Shown here: piece by piece, positions 52,934-61,807 of the stretch | Layout: every line of letters starts with the position of its first letter | Numbering within the stretch: the first letter of the stretch is position 1 | NCBI RefSeq assembly: GCF_003850565.1 | Contig: NZ_CP027706.1 | Span: forward strand, 806,001 to 870,000 | DNA from: Pseudomonas sessilinigenes | Lineage (GTDB): Bacteria > Pseudomonadota > Gammaproteobacteria > Pseudomonadales > Pseudomonadaceae | DNA length: 64,000 bases | Direction of reading: 5' to 3' | The notes under the pieces: generated by a model | Database searches by the model: none | What the model saw: the letters and a program-made list of their open reading frames with translations, nothing else | What the model was told of the DNA's origin: nothing | Position numbers and translations under genes: made by a program

Positions 52934-55900
52934 ATGGATTTCTCGAAGTTCTTCATCGACCGGCCGATCTTTGCCATTGTCTTGTCGATCATCATTTTTG
53001 CCCTGGGGTTGATCTCGATCCCGTTGCTGCCGTCGGGGGAATACCCCGAGGTGGTGCCACCCAGCGTCATGGTCCGGGCGACCTACCCCGGTGCCAACCC
53101 CAAGGAAATCGCCGAGTCGGTGGCGGTGCCCCTGGAGGAGGCGATCAACGGCGTCGAAGGCATCATGTACATGAAATCGGTGGCCGGTTCCAACGGCACC
53201 CTGGCCCTGACCGTGACCTTCAACCCGGGCATCGATCCGGATGCCGCCGCGGTACGGGTGCAGAACCGCGTCAGCCAGGCGTTGTCGAGGTTGCCGGAGG
53301 AGGTGCGGCAATACGGCGTCACCACCCAGAAGCAGTCGCCGACCCCGCTGATGTACGTCAGCCTGTACTCCAAGGAAGGCCAGTACGACTCCCTGTACCT
53401 GCGCAACTACCTGATCCTGCACGTCAAGGATGCCCTGTCGCGTTTACCCGGCATCGGTGATGTCGGGGTCTACGGTTCTGGCGACTACGCCATGCGCCTG
53501 TGGCTGGACCCCGACGCCCTGGCGACCCGGGGCCTGACGGCGGCCGATGTGCTGGGGGCGGTGCGCGAGCAGAACGTGCAGGTCTCGGCGGGCCAGTTGG
53601 GCGCCGAGCCTTCGCCGCAGACCGCCGACTTCCTGGTGTCGATCAACGTGCGCGGGCGCTTGCACAGCGAGCAGGAGTTCGGCGATATCGTGCTCAAGTC
53701 CGGCAAGGACGGCCAGGTGGTGCGCCTGGCCGATGTGGCACGCATCGAACTGGGGGCCGGCGACTACACCCTGCGTGCCTCCCTGGATGGCAAGGAGCAG
53801 GCCACGGTGGGGATCTTCCTGCTGCCCGGGGCCAACGCCCTACAGGTGGCCGATGCGGTCTACGCCAAGTTCGACGAGCTGGCGCAGAACTTCCCCGAGG
53901 ACGTCGCCTACAAGGCGGTCTGGGACCCGACGGTGTTCGTTCGCGAATCCATCGCCTCCGTGCAGCACACCCTGATCGAAGCCGTGATCCTGGTGGTGCT
54001 GGTGGTGATCGTGTTCCTGCAGACCTGGCGGGCCTCGATCATCCCACTGCTGGCGGTGCCGGTGTCGATCGTCGGCACGTTCGCCTGGCTCTACCTGCTG
54101 GGGTATTCGATCAACACCCTGACCCTGTTCGGCATGGTGCTGGCCATCGGCATCGTGGTGGACGATGCCATCGTGGTGGTGGAGAACGTCGAGCGCTTCA
54201 TCGCCCAGGGCCTGCGCCCGCGGGAGGCCGCGCATCGGGCGATGAAGGAAGTCTCCGGGCCGATCATCGCCATCGCCCTGGTGCTGTGCGCGGTGTTCGT
54301 GCCCATGGCCTTCCTCTCGGGCGTCACGGGGCAGTTCTACAAGCAGTTCGCGGTGACCATCGCCATCTCCACGGTGATCTCGGCGATCAACTCGCTGACC
54401 CTGTCGCCGGCGCTAGCGGCCAAGCTGCTCAAGCCCCACGATGCCGCCAAGGACCCCCTGGAGCGTTTTATCCAGCGCCTGCTGGGCGGCTTCTTCCGGG
54501 TGTTCAACCGTTTCTTCAATCGCAGCTCGGAACGCTACCAGGGCTCGGTCACCGGAATCCTGCGCCATCGTGGCAGCGTCTTCGCGGTCTACGGCCTGCT
54601 GCTGGTCGCCACGGTCTGGCTGTTCCAGATCGTGCCCGGCGGGTTCATTCCGACCCAGGACAAGCTCTACCTGTTCGCCGGTACCAAGCTGCCCGAGGGC
54701 TCCTCCCTGGCGCGCACCGATGAGCTGACGCGCAAGGTCATCGAGACGGCCCTGGGGGTCGAGGGCGTCGAGACGGCGCCAGCCTTCAGTGGCCTCAATG
54801 CCTTGCAGGGAACGAACACCCCCAACGTCATGGCGGCCTACATCATCCTCAAGCCGTTCGATCAACGCACCCGCAGTGCGGCGCAGATCAATGCCGAACT
54901 CAATGCCAAGCTGTCGCAAGTACACGAGGGTTTTGCCTACGCCCTGCTGCCGCCGCCGATCCAGGGCCTGGGCAATGGTTCGGGTTATGCCCTGTACCTG
55001 GAGGACCGCGAAGGCCTGGGCTACGGTGCCCTGCAAGGGGCGATCAGCGCCTTCCAGGCGGCGGTGGCGCAGACGCCGGGCATGAGCTTTCCGGTGAGTT
55101 CCTACCAGGCCAACATCCCGCAATTGGAGGTGCAGGTGGATCGGGTCAAGGCCAAGGCCCAGGGCGTGGCCCTGAGCGATGTGTTCAACACCTTGCAGGT
55201 CTACCTGGGTTCGGCCTACGTCAACGACTTCAACCTGTTCGGGCGGGTGTACCGGGTGATGGCCCAGGCCGACAGCCGCTATCGCCAGAGCGCCGAGGAT
55301 ATCGGCGCCTTGCGGGTACGCAACGACCGCGGCGAGATGGTGCCGCTGGCGGCGATGATCACCGTCACCCATACCTTCGGCCCGGACCCGGTGGTGCGCT
55401 ACAACGGCTACCCCGCGGCGGGAATGATCGGCGATGCCGATCCCAAGCAGCTGTCTTCGGCCCAGGCCCTGGCCAAGTTGCAGGAGATCGCCGACCGGGT
55501 ACTGCCCAAGGGCATCGTCCTGGAGTGGACCGACCTGAGTTATCAACAGGTGACCCAGAGCCATGCGGCCCTGGTGGTCTTCCCCCTGGCGGTGATGCTG
55601 GTGTTCCTGGTGCTGGCGGCGCTCTATGAAAGCTGGACCCTGCCCCTGGCGGTGATCCTGATCGTGCCGGTGTGCATGCTGGCGGCGCTGAGCGGGGTCT
55701 GGCTCAGTGGCGGCGACAACAACGTGTTCGTCCAGGTCGGGCTGGTGGTACTGATGGGCCTGGCGTGCAAGAACGCGATCCTGATCGTCGAGTTCGCAAG
55801 GGAGCTGGAGGCCCAGGGCCGGGGCACTGTCGAGGCGGCGCTGGAGGCCTGTCGCCTGCGTCTGCGGCCGATCGTCATGACCTCGGTGGCCTTTATCGCC

Positions 55901-56092
55901 GGGGCGGTGCCGCTGCTGATCGGCACGGGCGCCGGTAGCGAAATCCGCGCCGCCACCGGGATCACGGTGTTCTTCGGCATGCTCGGGGTGACGCTGCTGG
56001 GCTTGTTCCTGACCCCGGTGTTCTACGTCACCCTGCGCAAGCTGGCCGGCGGCCCGGTACATGCCCTGGGCGCCGAGCCTGTCGAGGGCTGA
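52934..56092 (+). CDS. MexF-like RND multidrug efflux permease
   Basis: 1052 residues, twelve membrane helices and two large periplasmic loops. MDFSKFFIDRPIFAIVLSIIIFALGLISIPLLPSGEYPEVVPPSVMVRATYPGA and GMVLAIGIVVDDAIVVVENVERF carry the transmembrane proton-relay aspartates; the HAE1 pattern is complete. It exports amphiphilic drugs with the proton motive force. There is no outer membrane channel gene of the OprN type next to it, so it must borrow OprN, OprM or TolC-like channels. SoxR control suggests phenazine, quinone or redox-drug substrates. Confidence 0.92.
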   Translation: MDFSKFFIDRPIFAIVLSIIIFALGLISIPLLPSGEYPEVVPPSVMVRATYPGANPKEIAESVAVPLEEAINGVEGIMYMKSVAGSNGTLALTVTFNPGIDPDAAAVRVQNRVSQALSRLPEEVRQYGVTTQKQSPTPLMYVSLYSKEGQYDSLYLRNYLILHVKDALSRLPGIGDVGVYGSGDYAMRLWLDPDALATRGLTAADVLGAVREQNVQVSAGQLGAEPSPQTADFLVSINVRGRLHSEQEFGDIVLKSGKDGQVVRLADVARIELGAGDYTLRASLDGKEQATVGIFLLPGANALQVADAVYAKFDELAQNFPEDVAYKAVWDPTVFVRESIASVQHTLIEAVILVVLVVIVFLQTWRASIIPLLAVPVSIVGTFAWLYLLGYSINTLTLFGMVLAIGIVVDDAIVVVENVERFIAQGLRPREAAHRAMKEVSGPIIAIALVLCAVFVPMAFLSGVTGQFYKQFAVTIAISTVISAINSLTLSPALAAKLLKPHDAAKDPLERFIQRLLGGFFRVFNRFFNRSSERYQGSVTGILRHRGSVFAVYGLLLVATVWLFQIVPGGFIPTQDKLYLFAGTKLPEGSSLARTDELTRKVIETALGVEGVETAPAFSGLNALQGTNTPNVMAAYIILKPFDQRTRSAAQINAELNAKLSQVHEGFAYALLPPPIQGLGNGSGYALYLEDREGLGYGALQGAISAFQAAVAQTPGMSFPVSSYQANIPQLEVQVDRVKAKAQGVALSDVFNTLQVYLGSAYVNDFNLFGRVYRVMAQADSRYRQSAEDIGALRVRNDRGEMVPLAAMITVTHTFGPDPVVRYNGYPAAGMIGDADPKQLSSAQALAKLQEIADRVLPKGIVLEWTDLSYQQVTQSHAALVVFPLAVMLVFLVLAALYESWTLPLAVILIVPVCMLAALSGVWLSGGDNNVFVQVGLVVLMGLACKNAILIVEFARELEAQGRGTVEAALEACRLRLRPIVMTSVAFIAGAVPLLIGTGAGSEIRAATGITVFFGMLGVTLLGLFLTPVFYVTLRKLAGGPVHALGAEPVEG

Positions 56093-56141
56093 GGCGCGCG
56101 GTACAGGGAAGCAACGGGTGCCTGCGGCGCCCGTTGCCGGT

Positions 56142-56321
56142 TCAGGCCTGCTGCGCGGCGATCACCATGATCTCGATGCGGTAGTGGGGCTTGGCCATCG
56201 GTGCCTGCACCAGCACCTGGATCATGGGCGCAGAGGGTTGATCGTACTCAACGGCCTCTGGTGCAATGCCGTGATCGGCACTGACACTGAACACAACAGA
56301 TCGCCCTACGGACTGGAGAGC
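56142..56321 (-). pseudogene. Remnant of a RidA/YjgF-family gene (C-terminal part)
   Basis: Read on the minus strand, an open frame with no good start runs VFSVSADHGIAPEAVEYDQPSAP, MIQVLVQAPMAKPHYRIEIMVIAAQQA and stops at 56142. The end matches RidA C-termini (hydrophobic strand then xxVEIxxIAA). The frame is closed upstream by TAG at 56322. The next gene starts on the other strand at 56324, so the N-terminal two thirds have been lost. Similarity is clear only for the last 30 or so residues. Confidence 0.5.
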
Positions 56322-56323
56322 CT

Positions 56324-57034
56324 ATGTATCCCGACGATTTCAACTTTTCCGGTTATCTCAAGGCCAGGGTCCTGACGGGAGATATCGATTTTTCTGCCTT
56401 GGTGGATGCGTTGAGCGAGCGAGGCTATATCACCGAGGTGGACTTTCCCGAGGGCGCCGGGCTGTGTTCCAGCCACATGGAAGCGCTCAAGCAGCAAGAG
56501 TTCGACGAGCTGTTCGAGTTCTTCTACCCCAGGCGGATCAATGACATTCGCTTGCGCTGTATCGCCACCAACGAAGGTGGAGCCTGCCCGACCGGCGCCT
56601 ATGCCTATGCCTTGATCAACAGCCGCCGGCTCACGGACCAGGAAGGGCTGCAGATCCTGGAGCGGGAGAACTACCTGAGTGAGTTCTCCGAGCATGACCT
56701 GCAATGGGCCAGGGAAGAGTTGCTCGAATGCCTGGGGGCCAGTGTGCAGCGGTTGTCCGATAGAGACGTCCAGCATGAGCTGCAAAGACGCCAGGCCCAG
56801 GTGCTGCTGATCGAAGGGCGTTTGAAGGCCCTGGGGGTGCTGCCACTGAGCGAAGAGGAGCACGCCTGGCAAGCGCTGGATGCGCAGTTCCCCAACGCCC
56901 GCAGTCGGGATGTCGTCGAGCTGGAGGGGGTGCGTTACCAGCGGGTGTTCCGCCCCGCGCAAAAGGATGCCGAGGACAAGGTGACCAAGTGGGACAAGAG
57001 CTGGCGTCGGCTTGGCCAGGCCAGCGACGCCTGA
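56324..57034 (+). CDS. Protein of unknown function
   Basis: 236 residues, soluble, no signal peptide. Features: VLTGDIDFSALVDALSERGYITEVDFPEGAGLCSSHMEALKQQEFDELFEFFYPRRINDIRLRCIATNEGGACPTGAYAYALINSRRL and a helical, charged C-terminal half. Two cysteines (CSSH, GGACPTG) are notable. Codon use and length support a real gene. No family is recognised. The start at 56324 borders the RidA remnant, and the promoter must lie within that old gene. Confidence 0.65.
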   Translation: MYPDDFNFSGYLKARVLTGDIDFSALVDALSERGYITEVDFPEGAGLCSSHMEALKQQEFDELFEFFYPRRINDIRLRCIATNEGGACPTGAYAYALINSRRLTDQEGLQILERENYLSEFSEHDLQWAREELLECLGASVQRLSDRDVQHELQRRQAQVLLIEGRLKALGVLPLSEEEHAWQALDAQFPNARSRDVVELEGVRYQRVFRPAQKDAEDKVTKWDKSWRRLGQASDA

Positions 57035-57060
57035 TGCCAGTCAGTCAAGCGAGGTGATTC

Positions 57061-57178
57061 CCTGTAGGAGCAGCCGGTCGACGCTCGATTGCTCACGAGG
57101 GTCGTTAGCGATAGCGCGTGTTTACAGGGTAAACCCGGCGCTCTGAGGTCCAGCGCGGGCAAGCCTCGCTCCTACAGG
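57061..57178. repeat. 118-bp REP/BIME-type element
   Basis: CCTGTAGGAGC (57061-57071) and GCTCCTACAGG (57168-57178) are an 11-bp perfect inverted repeat at the ends. Inside the right arm, GCGGGCAAGCCTCGCTCCTACAG is split here as GCGGGCAAGC plus CTCGCTCCTACAG, the common Pseudomonas REP core. The centre (57100-57150) has smaller stems. It occupies most of the 244-base gap between the unknown gene and the YkvI gene. Confidence 0.75.
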
Positions 57179-57278
57179 TTCCTTGGCTGGTTGGCATTGG
57201 GCGTCGAGTCGGGCTGTAGTCGCGGCCCAGGCGGCCGCGACCGATAGGATCACCGGCCGCTTGTCGGCGCGCTTGCGT

Positions 57279-58334
57279 CTACGCCAGCGCCAGTCGCCGT
57301 GGGCGCAGCCAGCCGATGATCACGGCGGCGATCAGCAGGAAGCCCAGGTAGCCGAAGAACGGGTAGACCTGGCCCACCAGGCTGATGAAGCCCACCAGGC
57401 TGCCGACGAAGGCCAGGGCCCCGGCCAGGATCGAGCCGATGCGGAACTGCCGGGTGCCGGCGGGCAGCAGCCGGGCGGAGAAGGAGTACAGGGTGCCCAC
57501 GGCGGTATTGAGGATCATGCAGAAGATGATCAGCGCCATCAGCAGGCCGAGGGTCGGCGAGACTTCGCTGGCGATCGACAGCATCGGCATCGGCAGCTCC
57601 GCCACGCTGTCCAGGCGTGACAACAGGCCGAGACTCATCACCAGCATCAACAGACCCAGCATCGCACCACCGAGGATGCCGCCCCACATCGCCTGTTTCT
57701 CGCCCTTGGCCGCACCGCCCATGATGGCCAGGATCGGTACTCCGGCGACGATGTTGTAGGAGACATAGAGCAGGGCGCCCAGCAGCCAGTGACTGGCACC
57801 GGCCTGCTGCTGGCCGGCCAGTTGGTCGAGTTGCTGGAAGTCCAGGTGGCGGGTCGCGGCGCCGTACAGGGCGATACCCACGGCGGTGACGATCAGGAAC
57901 GGGGTCACCGCGCCGATCATGCCGATCACCTTGTGCACGTCGAGGCAAACGATGGCCACCACCACCAGGGTCACCAGCACGCTGCCGGTGATGGCCGGGA
58001 TGCCGAACTGCTGCTCCAGTAGGGCGCCGCCACCGGCGAGCATGACCACGGTCACGGCGAACATGAAAAAGGTGATCATCAAGTCCACCAGGGTGCCCAG
58101 GCGCCGGCCGCAGAGGGCATGCACCACGTCTTTATGCGAAGCGGCTCGCAGGCGGCTGCCCAGGCTGGCCAGGGCCATGCCGAGGAAGGTGAACAGCGCA
58201 GCACTGACCACGGCGCCAAGCAGGCCCCAGACACCGAAATCGACGAACATCAGCAGCAGTTCACGACCGGAGGCGAACCCCGCCCCAACAATTACGCCGA
58301 CGAAGGCGCCGGCGATTTTCAGACTTTCTTTCAT
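57279..58334 (-). CDS. YkvI-family membrane transporter
   Basis: 351 residues from the ATG at 58334, about ten membrane helices: SLKIAGAFVGVIVGAGFASGRELLLMFVDFGVWGLLG, then LVDLMITFFMFAVTVVMLAGGGALLEQQFG and YNIVAGVPILAIMGGAAKGEKQAMWGGILGGAML. YkvI is a poorly studied branch of the amino acid permease superfamily. Being third in an operon with an amino acid dehydrogenase and RidA, it probably imports the amino acid substrate. This is a context inference. Confidence 0.82.
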   Translation of the reverse strand: MKESLKIAGAFVGVIVGAGFASGRELLLMFVDFGVWGLLGAVVSAALFTFLGMALASLGSRLRAASHKDVVHALCGRRLGTLVDLMITFFMFAVTVVMLAGGGALLEQQFGIPAITGSVLVTLVVVAIVCLDVHKVIGMIGAVTPFLIVTAVGIALYGAATRHLDFQQLDQLAGQQQAGASHWLLGALLYVSYNIVAGVPILAIMGGAAKGEKQAMWGGILGGAMLGLLMLVMSLGLLSRLDSVAELPMPMLSIASEVSPTLGLLMALIIFCMILNTAVGTLYSFSARLLPAGTRQFRIGSILAGALAFVGSLVGFISLVGQVYPFFGYLGFLLIAAVIIGWLRPRRLALA

Positions 58335-58435
58335 GACGATTGGCCTCGGATTGTTCTTGTTATGTAAGGAGGACGCCACGGCGCTGGAGGGCCGTGGTCA
58401 TCCTGGGCATCGCACTTGAAGGTTGGGCGGGTGGC

Positions 58436-58813
58436 TCAGTTATCCCCGACCCAGACCTGGACTTCGATCTCTACGTCCACGCCCAGCGCCAGTTGCGCGG
58501 CGACGGTGGAACGCACCGGGAAACCGTTCTTGAAGTAGCCCTGGTACACCTCGTTGAAGCCGGCGAAGTGCTGCATGTCGGTGATCCAGACGGTGCTTTT
58601 CACCACCTGGTCAAAGCTGGCGCCGCACTCGGTCAGGGTGTCGCCAATGCGCTGCATGGCCGCGTCGGTCTGCACGCGAATATCGCCATGTACCACTTCG
58701 CCTTCGGCGCTCATGGGGATCTGCCCGGAGAGAAACAGGAAGCCGCCGACCCGGATCGCCCTGGAGAAGGGCAGGGGCAGGGAGCTGGGGTAACGCTGGA
58801 TTTCGTTGGACAT
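58436..58813 (-). CDS. RidA/YjgF-family imine deaminase
   Basis: 125 residues. LPFSRAIRVGGFLFLSGQIPMSAEGEVVHGDIRVQTDAAMQRIGDTLTECGASFDQVVKSTVWITDMQHFAGFNEVYQGYFKNGFPVRSTVAAQLALGVDVEIEVQVWVGD. RSTV carries the conserved catalytic arginine of RidA. RidA proteins hydrolyse reactive 2-imino acids that amino acid dehydrogenases release. It lies 27 bases after the DauA-like gene and should act directly on its product. Confidence 0.92.
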   Translation of the reverse strand: MSNEIQRYPSSLPLPFSRAIRVGGFLFLSGQIPMSAEGEVVHGDIRVQTDAAMQRIGDTLTECGASFDQVVKSTVWITDMQHFAGFNEVYQGYFKNGFPVRSTVAAQLALGVDVEIEVQVWVGDN

Positions 58814-58840
58814 GGGGCTTTCCTCGTGGACTGGGGTGGA

Positions 58841-59977
58841 TTAACGCAAGCGTGCAGGGGCCAGGTGCTGTGGATCGACGCCTTGGCTCAACAGCTCTTC
58901 GGGGACCGGTTGCCCCAGCAGCAGGGCACTGGCCAGTTGCGAGACGCCGGCCGCCGACTGGATACCGTAGCCGCCCTGGGCGGCGAGCCAGAAGAAGCCT
59001 TCGCATTCGTCGTCCCAGCCCACCACCAGGTCGCCGTCGGCGACGAAGGAGCGCAGGCCGGCCCAGCTGTGGCGCGGGCGGCGGATGCTCAGGGAGGTGG
59101 CGTTCTCGATGTGATAGATGCCGGTGGCGATGTCCAGCTCCTCGGGCATCACGTCCTGGGGCGGCACCGGATCGGCATTGGCCGGGGAGCCAAGCAACTG
59201 GCCGGCGTCGGGCTTGAAGTAGAAACTTTCATCGATGCCGATCACCGCCGGCCAGCGGCTGAAGTCGGTGTCTTGCGGGCCTTCGAAGGTGAAGGCGCTA
59301 CGCCGGCAGGGTTGCAGGCCAATGGGGGCTACGCCGCACAACCGGGCCACTTCGTCGGCCCAGGCGCCAGCGGCGTTCACCAGGCTGCGGGCCTGTACCT
59401 GGCGGCCATCCTTGAGCCTGAGGTGCCAATGACGGTCTTCACGCAGGGCTTCGACGATCTCGGCGTCGCACTGCAAGGTTCCGCCGGAGCGGCGCATGGC
59501 CCGCAGGTAGCCCTGGTGCAGGGCGTGCACATCCAGGTCCTGGGCGGCGGTTTCGAGCATGGCGCCAGCGGTGGCTTCGGGGCGCAGGCAGGGCACCAGG
59601 GCCCGGGCCTGGTCGGCATCGATCAGGCGCACATTGGCCGAACGGGCGCGGGTTTCGTCGTAGGTCTGCTGCAGTTGCTCCAGCTGTTCGTGATTGGCGA
59701 CGTACAGGCAGCCCCGGGGTTCGAGCAACGGGTGCTCGCTGAAGCCTTCCGGAGGCCGTTGATAGAAGGCCCGGCTGGCGCGGGTCAGGGCCTGGATCTG
59801 CGGTGTGCCGTAGGCCTCCATGAACATCGCCGCCGAGCGCCCGGTAGCGTGGTAGCCCGGCTGCGATTCGCGTTCCAGCACCAGCACGCTGGCCTGGCCG
59901 GCCAGGCGGTAGGCCAGGGAGGCTCCGGCAATACCGCCGCCGATGATGACGAAATCGAAGCATTGGGTGTCGTGCAT
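58841..59977 (-). CDS. DauA-like FAD-dependent D-amino acid dehydrogenase
   Basis: 378 residues. FVIIGGGIAGASLAYRLAGQASVLVLERESQPGYHATGRSAAMFMEAYGTPQIQALTRASRAF and, at the end, TWAGLRSF-like SWAGLRSFVADGDLVVGWDDECEGFFWLAAQGGYGIQSAAG match P. aeruginosa DauA, the catabolic D-arginine dehydrogenase, over the whole length by eye. It oxidises D-amino acids to imino acids with FAD and passes electrons to the respiratory chain. RidA and a YkvI transporter follow in the operon. The exact D-amino acid is not known. Confidence 0.85.
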   Translation of the reverse strand: MHDTQCFDFVIIGGGIAGASLAYRLAGQASVLVLERESQPGYHATGRSAAMFMEAYGTPQIQALTRASRAFYQRPPEGFSEHPLLEPRGCLYVANHEQLEQLQQTYDETRARSANVRLIDADQARALVPCLRPEATAGAMLETAAQDLDVHALHQGYLRAMRRSGGTLQCDAEIVEALREDRHWHLRLKDGRQVQARSLVNAAGAWADEVARLCGVAPIGLQPCRRSAFTFEGPQDTDFSRWPAVIGIDESFYFKPDAGQLLGSPANADPVPPQDVMPEELDIATGIYHIENATSLSIRRPRHSWAGLRSFVADGDLVVGWDDECEGFFWLAAQGGYGIQSAAGVSQLASALLLGQPVPEELLSQGVDPQHLAPARLR

Positions 59978-60010
59978 GGCGAACTACCTTCATTGTCCGG
60001 AAAGGGTTGC

Positions 60011-60054
60011 GAGAAAATTCTCTCATACGAGAAATCTAAGATATGAGAATTTTC
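60011..60054. promoter_or_regulatory. GAGAA/TTCTC repeats between dauA-like and XRE-cupin genes
   Basis: A perfect GAGAA-AA-TTCTC palindrome (60011-60022) overlaps TCTC-atac-GAGA (60021-60032). A further GAGAATTTTC follows at 60045-60054 and forms a long imperfect inverted repeat with GAAAATTCTC. The AT-rich tract lies 34 bases before the dauA-like start. Likely operator of the divergent XRE-cupin regulator. Confidence 0.55.
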
Positions 60055-60141
60055 CAGTCAACAGGAGATCATGGGGTAATATTTCGCCATTGGCCCCGGC
60101 TCCTGTCGCGGCAGTCCTTATCCGCCAGACAGAGAGTCTCC

Positions 60142-60759
60142 ATGAGTGCCGACCGAGCCCAGCCCGCCTCGTGCTCCCCCGCCCATCCACTGACCGACCG
60201 GACCCAGGTCGGCGCGCGCCTGCGCAGCATCCGCAAGGCGCAGAAACTGACCCTCAAGCAGCTCTCGGAGCGTTCCGGCGTGGCACTGTCGACCTTGTCG
60301 AAAATGGAGCTGGCCCAGGTTTCGGTGAGTTACGAGAAGCTTGCGGCGGCGGCCCGGGCCCTGGGTGTCGACATCGCCCAGCTGTTTGCCCCGTCGGCCA
60401 TGGCCAGTCGGGCAGTACAGCCCACGGTGGTCAGTACCACCATCGCCGACGCCCCGGGCTACAGCACCGGCAACTATGACTACCACCCCATGGCCGGTGA
60501 TTTCCCCGGGCGCAACATGACGCCCATGTATGCGCGGATCTTCGCCCGTGAGTTGCAGCAGTTCGAGGACTACATCCGCCACCCCGGGCAGGAGTTCGCC
60601 CTGGTGCTGTCCGGGCGGGTGCGCATCCAGTTCGAGACGGGGGAGCAGGTGAGCATCGGGCCGCAGGAAACCGCCTACTTCAACAGCAGCATCGGCCATA
60701 TCTACCTGGCCGAAGGCGCGGAAGACGCCGAGGTGATGGTGGTGATGTCCGAGCGCTGA
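60142..60759 (+). CDS. XRE-family regulator with C-terminal cupin
   Basis: 205 residues from the ATG at 60142. Residues about 22-78 are a Cro/CI helix-turn-helix (VGARLRSIRKAQKLTLKQLSERSGVALSTLSKMELAQVSVSYEKLAAAARALGVDIAQLF). The rest is a cupin (FEDYIRHPGQEFALVLSGRVRIQFETGEQVSIGPQETAYFNSSIGHIYLAEG). This is the PuuR/SutR type, commonly controlling amine or amino acid catabolism. It is divergent from the DauA-like operon. Confidence 0.9.
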   Translation: MSADRAQPASCSPAHPLTDRTQVGARLRSIRKAQKLTLKQLSERSGVALSTLSKMELAQVSVSYEKLAAAARALGVDIAQLFAPSAMASRAVQPTVVSTTIADAPGYSTGNYDYHPMAGDFPGRNMTPMYARIFARELQQFEDYIRHPGQEFALVLSGRVRIQFETGEQVSIGPQETAYFNSSIGHIYLAEGAEDAEVMVVMSER

Positions 60760-60811
60760 GCCCGGCGCCTGCTGGCCCAGGCCCGGGAAAGGCCTGGGAC
60801 GAGGGAGGAGG

Positions 60812-61717
60812 TCAGCGGGCCAGGGATTCGTCGAGGAATTTCACCACGGTGCCCATGCAGGCCATGCGTTCCTCGATGTGGGGCATGTGGCTGGAGGCTT
60901 CGAACAGCGCCCAGCGAATATCCGGGACGTGGTCCAGGAACGGCTTGACCACGGTTGGCGTGGCTTCGTCGTGGCGCCCGGAAATCAACAGGGTCGGCAC
61001 CTTGATCCGATGCAGGCCATCGACGATGGACAGGTCCCTGGTGTTGCCGATGATGTGGAATTCGTTGGGGCCGGTCATGGCGTGGTAGACGGTCGGATCG
61101 GCATCGACCTGGGCGAAGGTGCGCGCCACTTCGTCCGGCCAGGGGCTGATCCGGCACACATGGCGGTCGTAGAACACCCGTGATGCGGCAAGGTATTCGG
61201 CGGCCCCGTAGTGGCCTACCCGCTCGTGCTCGAGCAGCGTCTGCTGCACGTCCTCTGGCAGGAGCTGGCGCAGGCGATTGGCTTCCTCGACCCAGGTGCG
61301 CATGTCCGCCGGGGAGTTGGCGACGATCAGCGCGCGCAGGCCGGCCGGCTGCCGGGCCGCATGGGCACTGGCCAGCATGCCGCCCCAGGATTGCCCCAGC
61401 AGTGTGTAGTCGTTGCTGATGCGCAGGTGGTCCAGCAGGTTGTCCAGTTCCTCGAGGAATAGCTGCAGGTTCCAGAACGCAGGGTCCTTTTCCGGCAGGT
61501 GGGTCGAGTGGCCGTTGCCCAGCTGGTCGTAGTGGATCACCGGGCGGCCGCTGCTGGCGATGTCCTTGAAGGCATCGAGGTAGTCATGTGTGCAGCCTGG
61601 GCCGCCATGTATGACCACCAACGGTGTATGGCCGCTGTCCAGGTCGCCGGTGATGCGATACCAGGTCTGGTAGGGACCAAAAGGTGCAAAGCCTTCGCGT
61701 GTTGCCAGAAGTTCCAT
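60812..61717 (-). CDS. Proline iminopeptidase-family alpha/beta hydrolase (first pip)
   Basis: 301 residues. The oxyanion motif HGGPG (37-41), the nucleophile S110 in GQSWGG, and the late acid/histidine regions ([18 protein letters not shown]) give a full catalytic triad of the proline iminopeptidase (S33) family. Substrates would be small N-terminal proline peptides or amides. A lux-box-like repeat lies 59 bases upstream. The LuxR gene follows on the same strand just upstream (61808 end), so one strand carries luxR then pip. Confidence 0.88.
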   Translation of the reverse strand: MELLATREGFAPFGPYQTWYRITGDLDSGHTPLVVIHGGPGCTHDYLDAFKDIASSGRPVIHYDQLGNGHSTHLPEKDPAFWNLQLFLEELDNLLDHLRISNDYTLLGQSWGGMLASAHAARQPAGLRALIVANSPADMRTWVEEANRLRQLLPEDVQQTLLEHERVGHYGAAEYLAASRVFYDRHVCRISPWPDEVARTFAQVDADPTVYHAMTGPNEFHIIGNTRDLSIVDGLHRIKVPTLLISGRHDEATPTVVKPFLDHVPDIRWALFEASSHMPHIEERMACMGTVVKFLDESLAR

Positions 61718-61775
61718 TTCTTGCCGCTCTCTGAAAAACCCTGCAACACACGATACCGGGGCGGCGTCCCGGGAA

Positions 61776-61797
61776 TAACTAGAGAAACAGATAGGTT
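61776..61797 (-). promoter_or_regulatory. lux-box-like repeat upstream of the first pip gene
   Basis: Read on the minus strand: AACCTA-N10-TAGTTA, containing CT-N12-AG, the core of LuxR-type boxes. It lies between the luxR stop and pip start. A possible -10 (TATCGT, 61755-61750) follows at a spacing that puts the box against the -35. Five of six bases in each arm match the box before the second pip gene or better. Confidence 0.65.
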
Positions 61798-61807
61798 TTG
61801 CCGGGCT

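Noticed and set aside
54413..56062. A 549-codon open frame on the minus strand
   Set aside because: Antisense to the MexF-like gene, no recognisable motif, H/Q/G-rich shadow composition.
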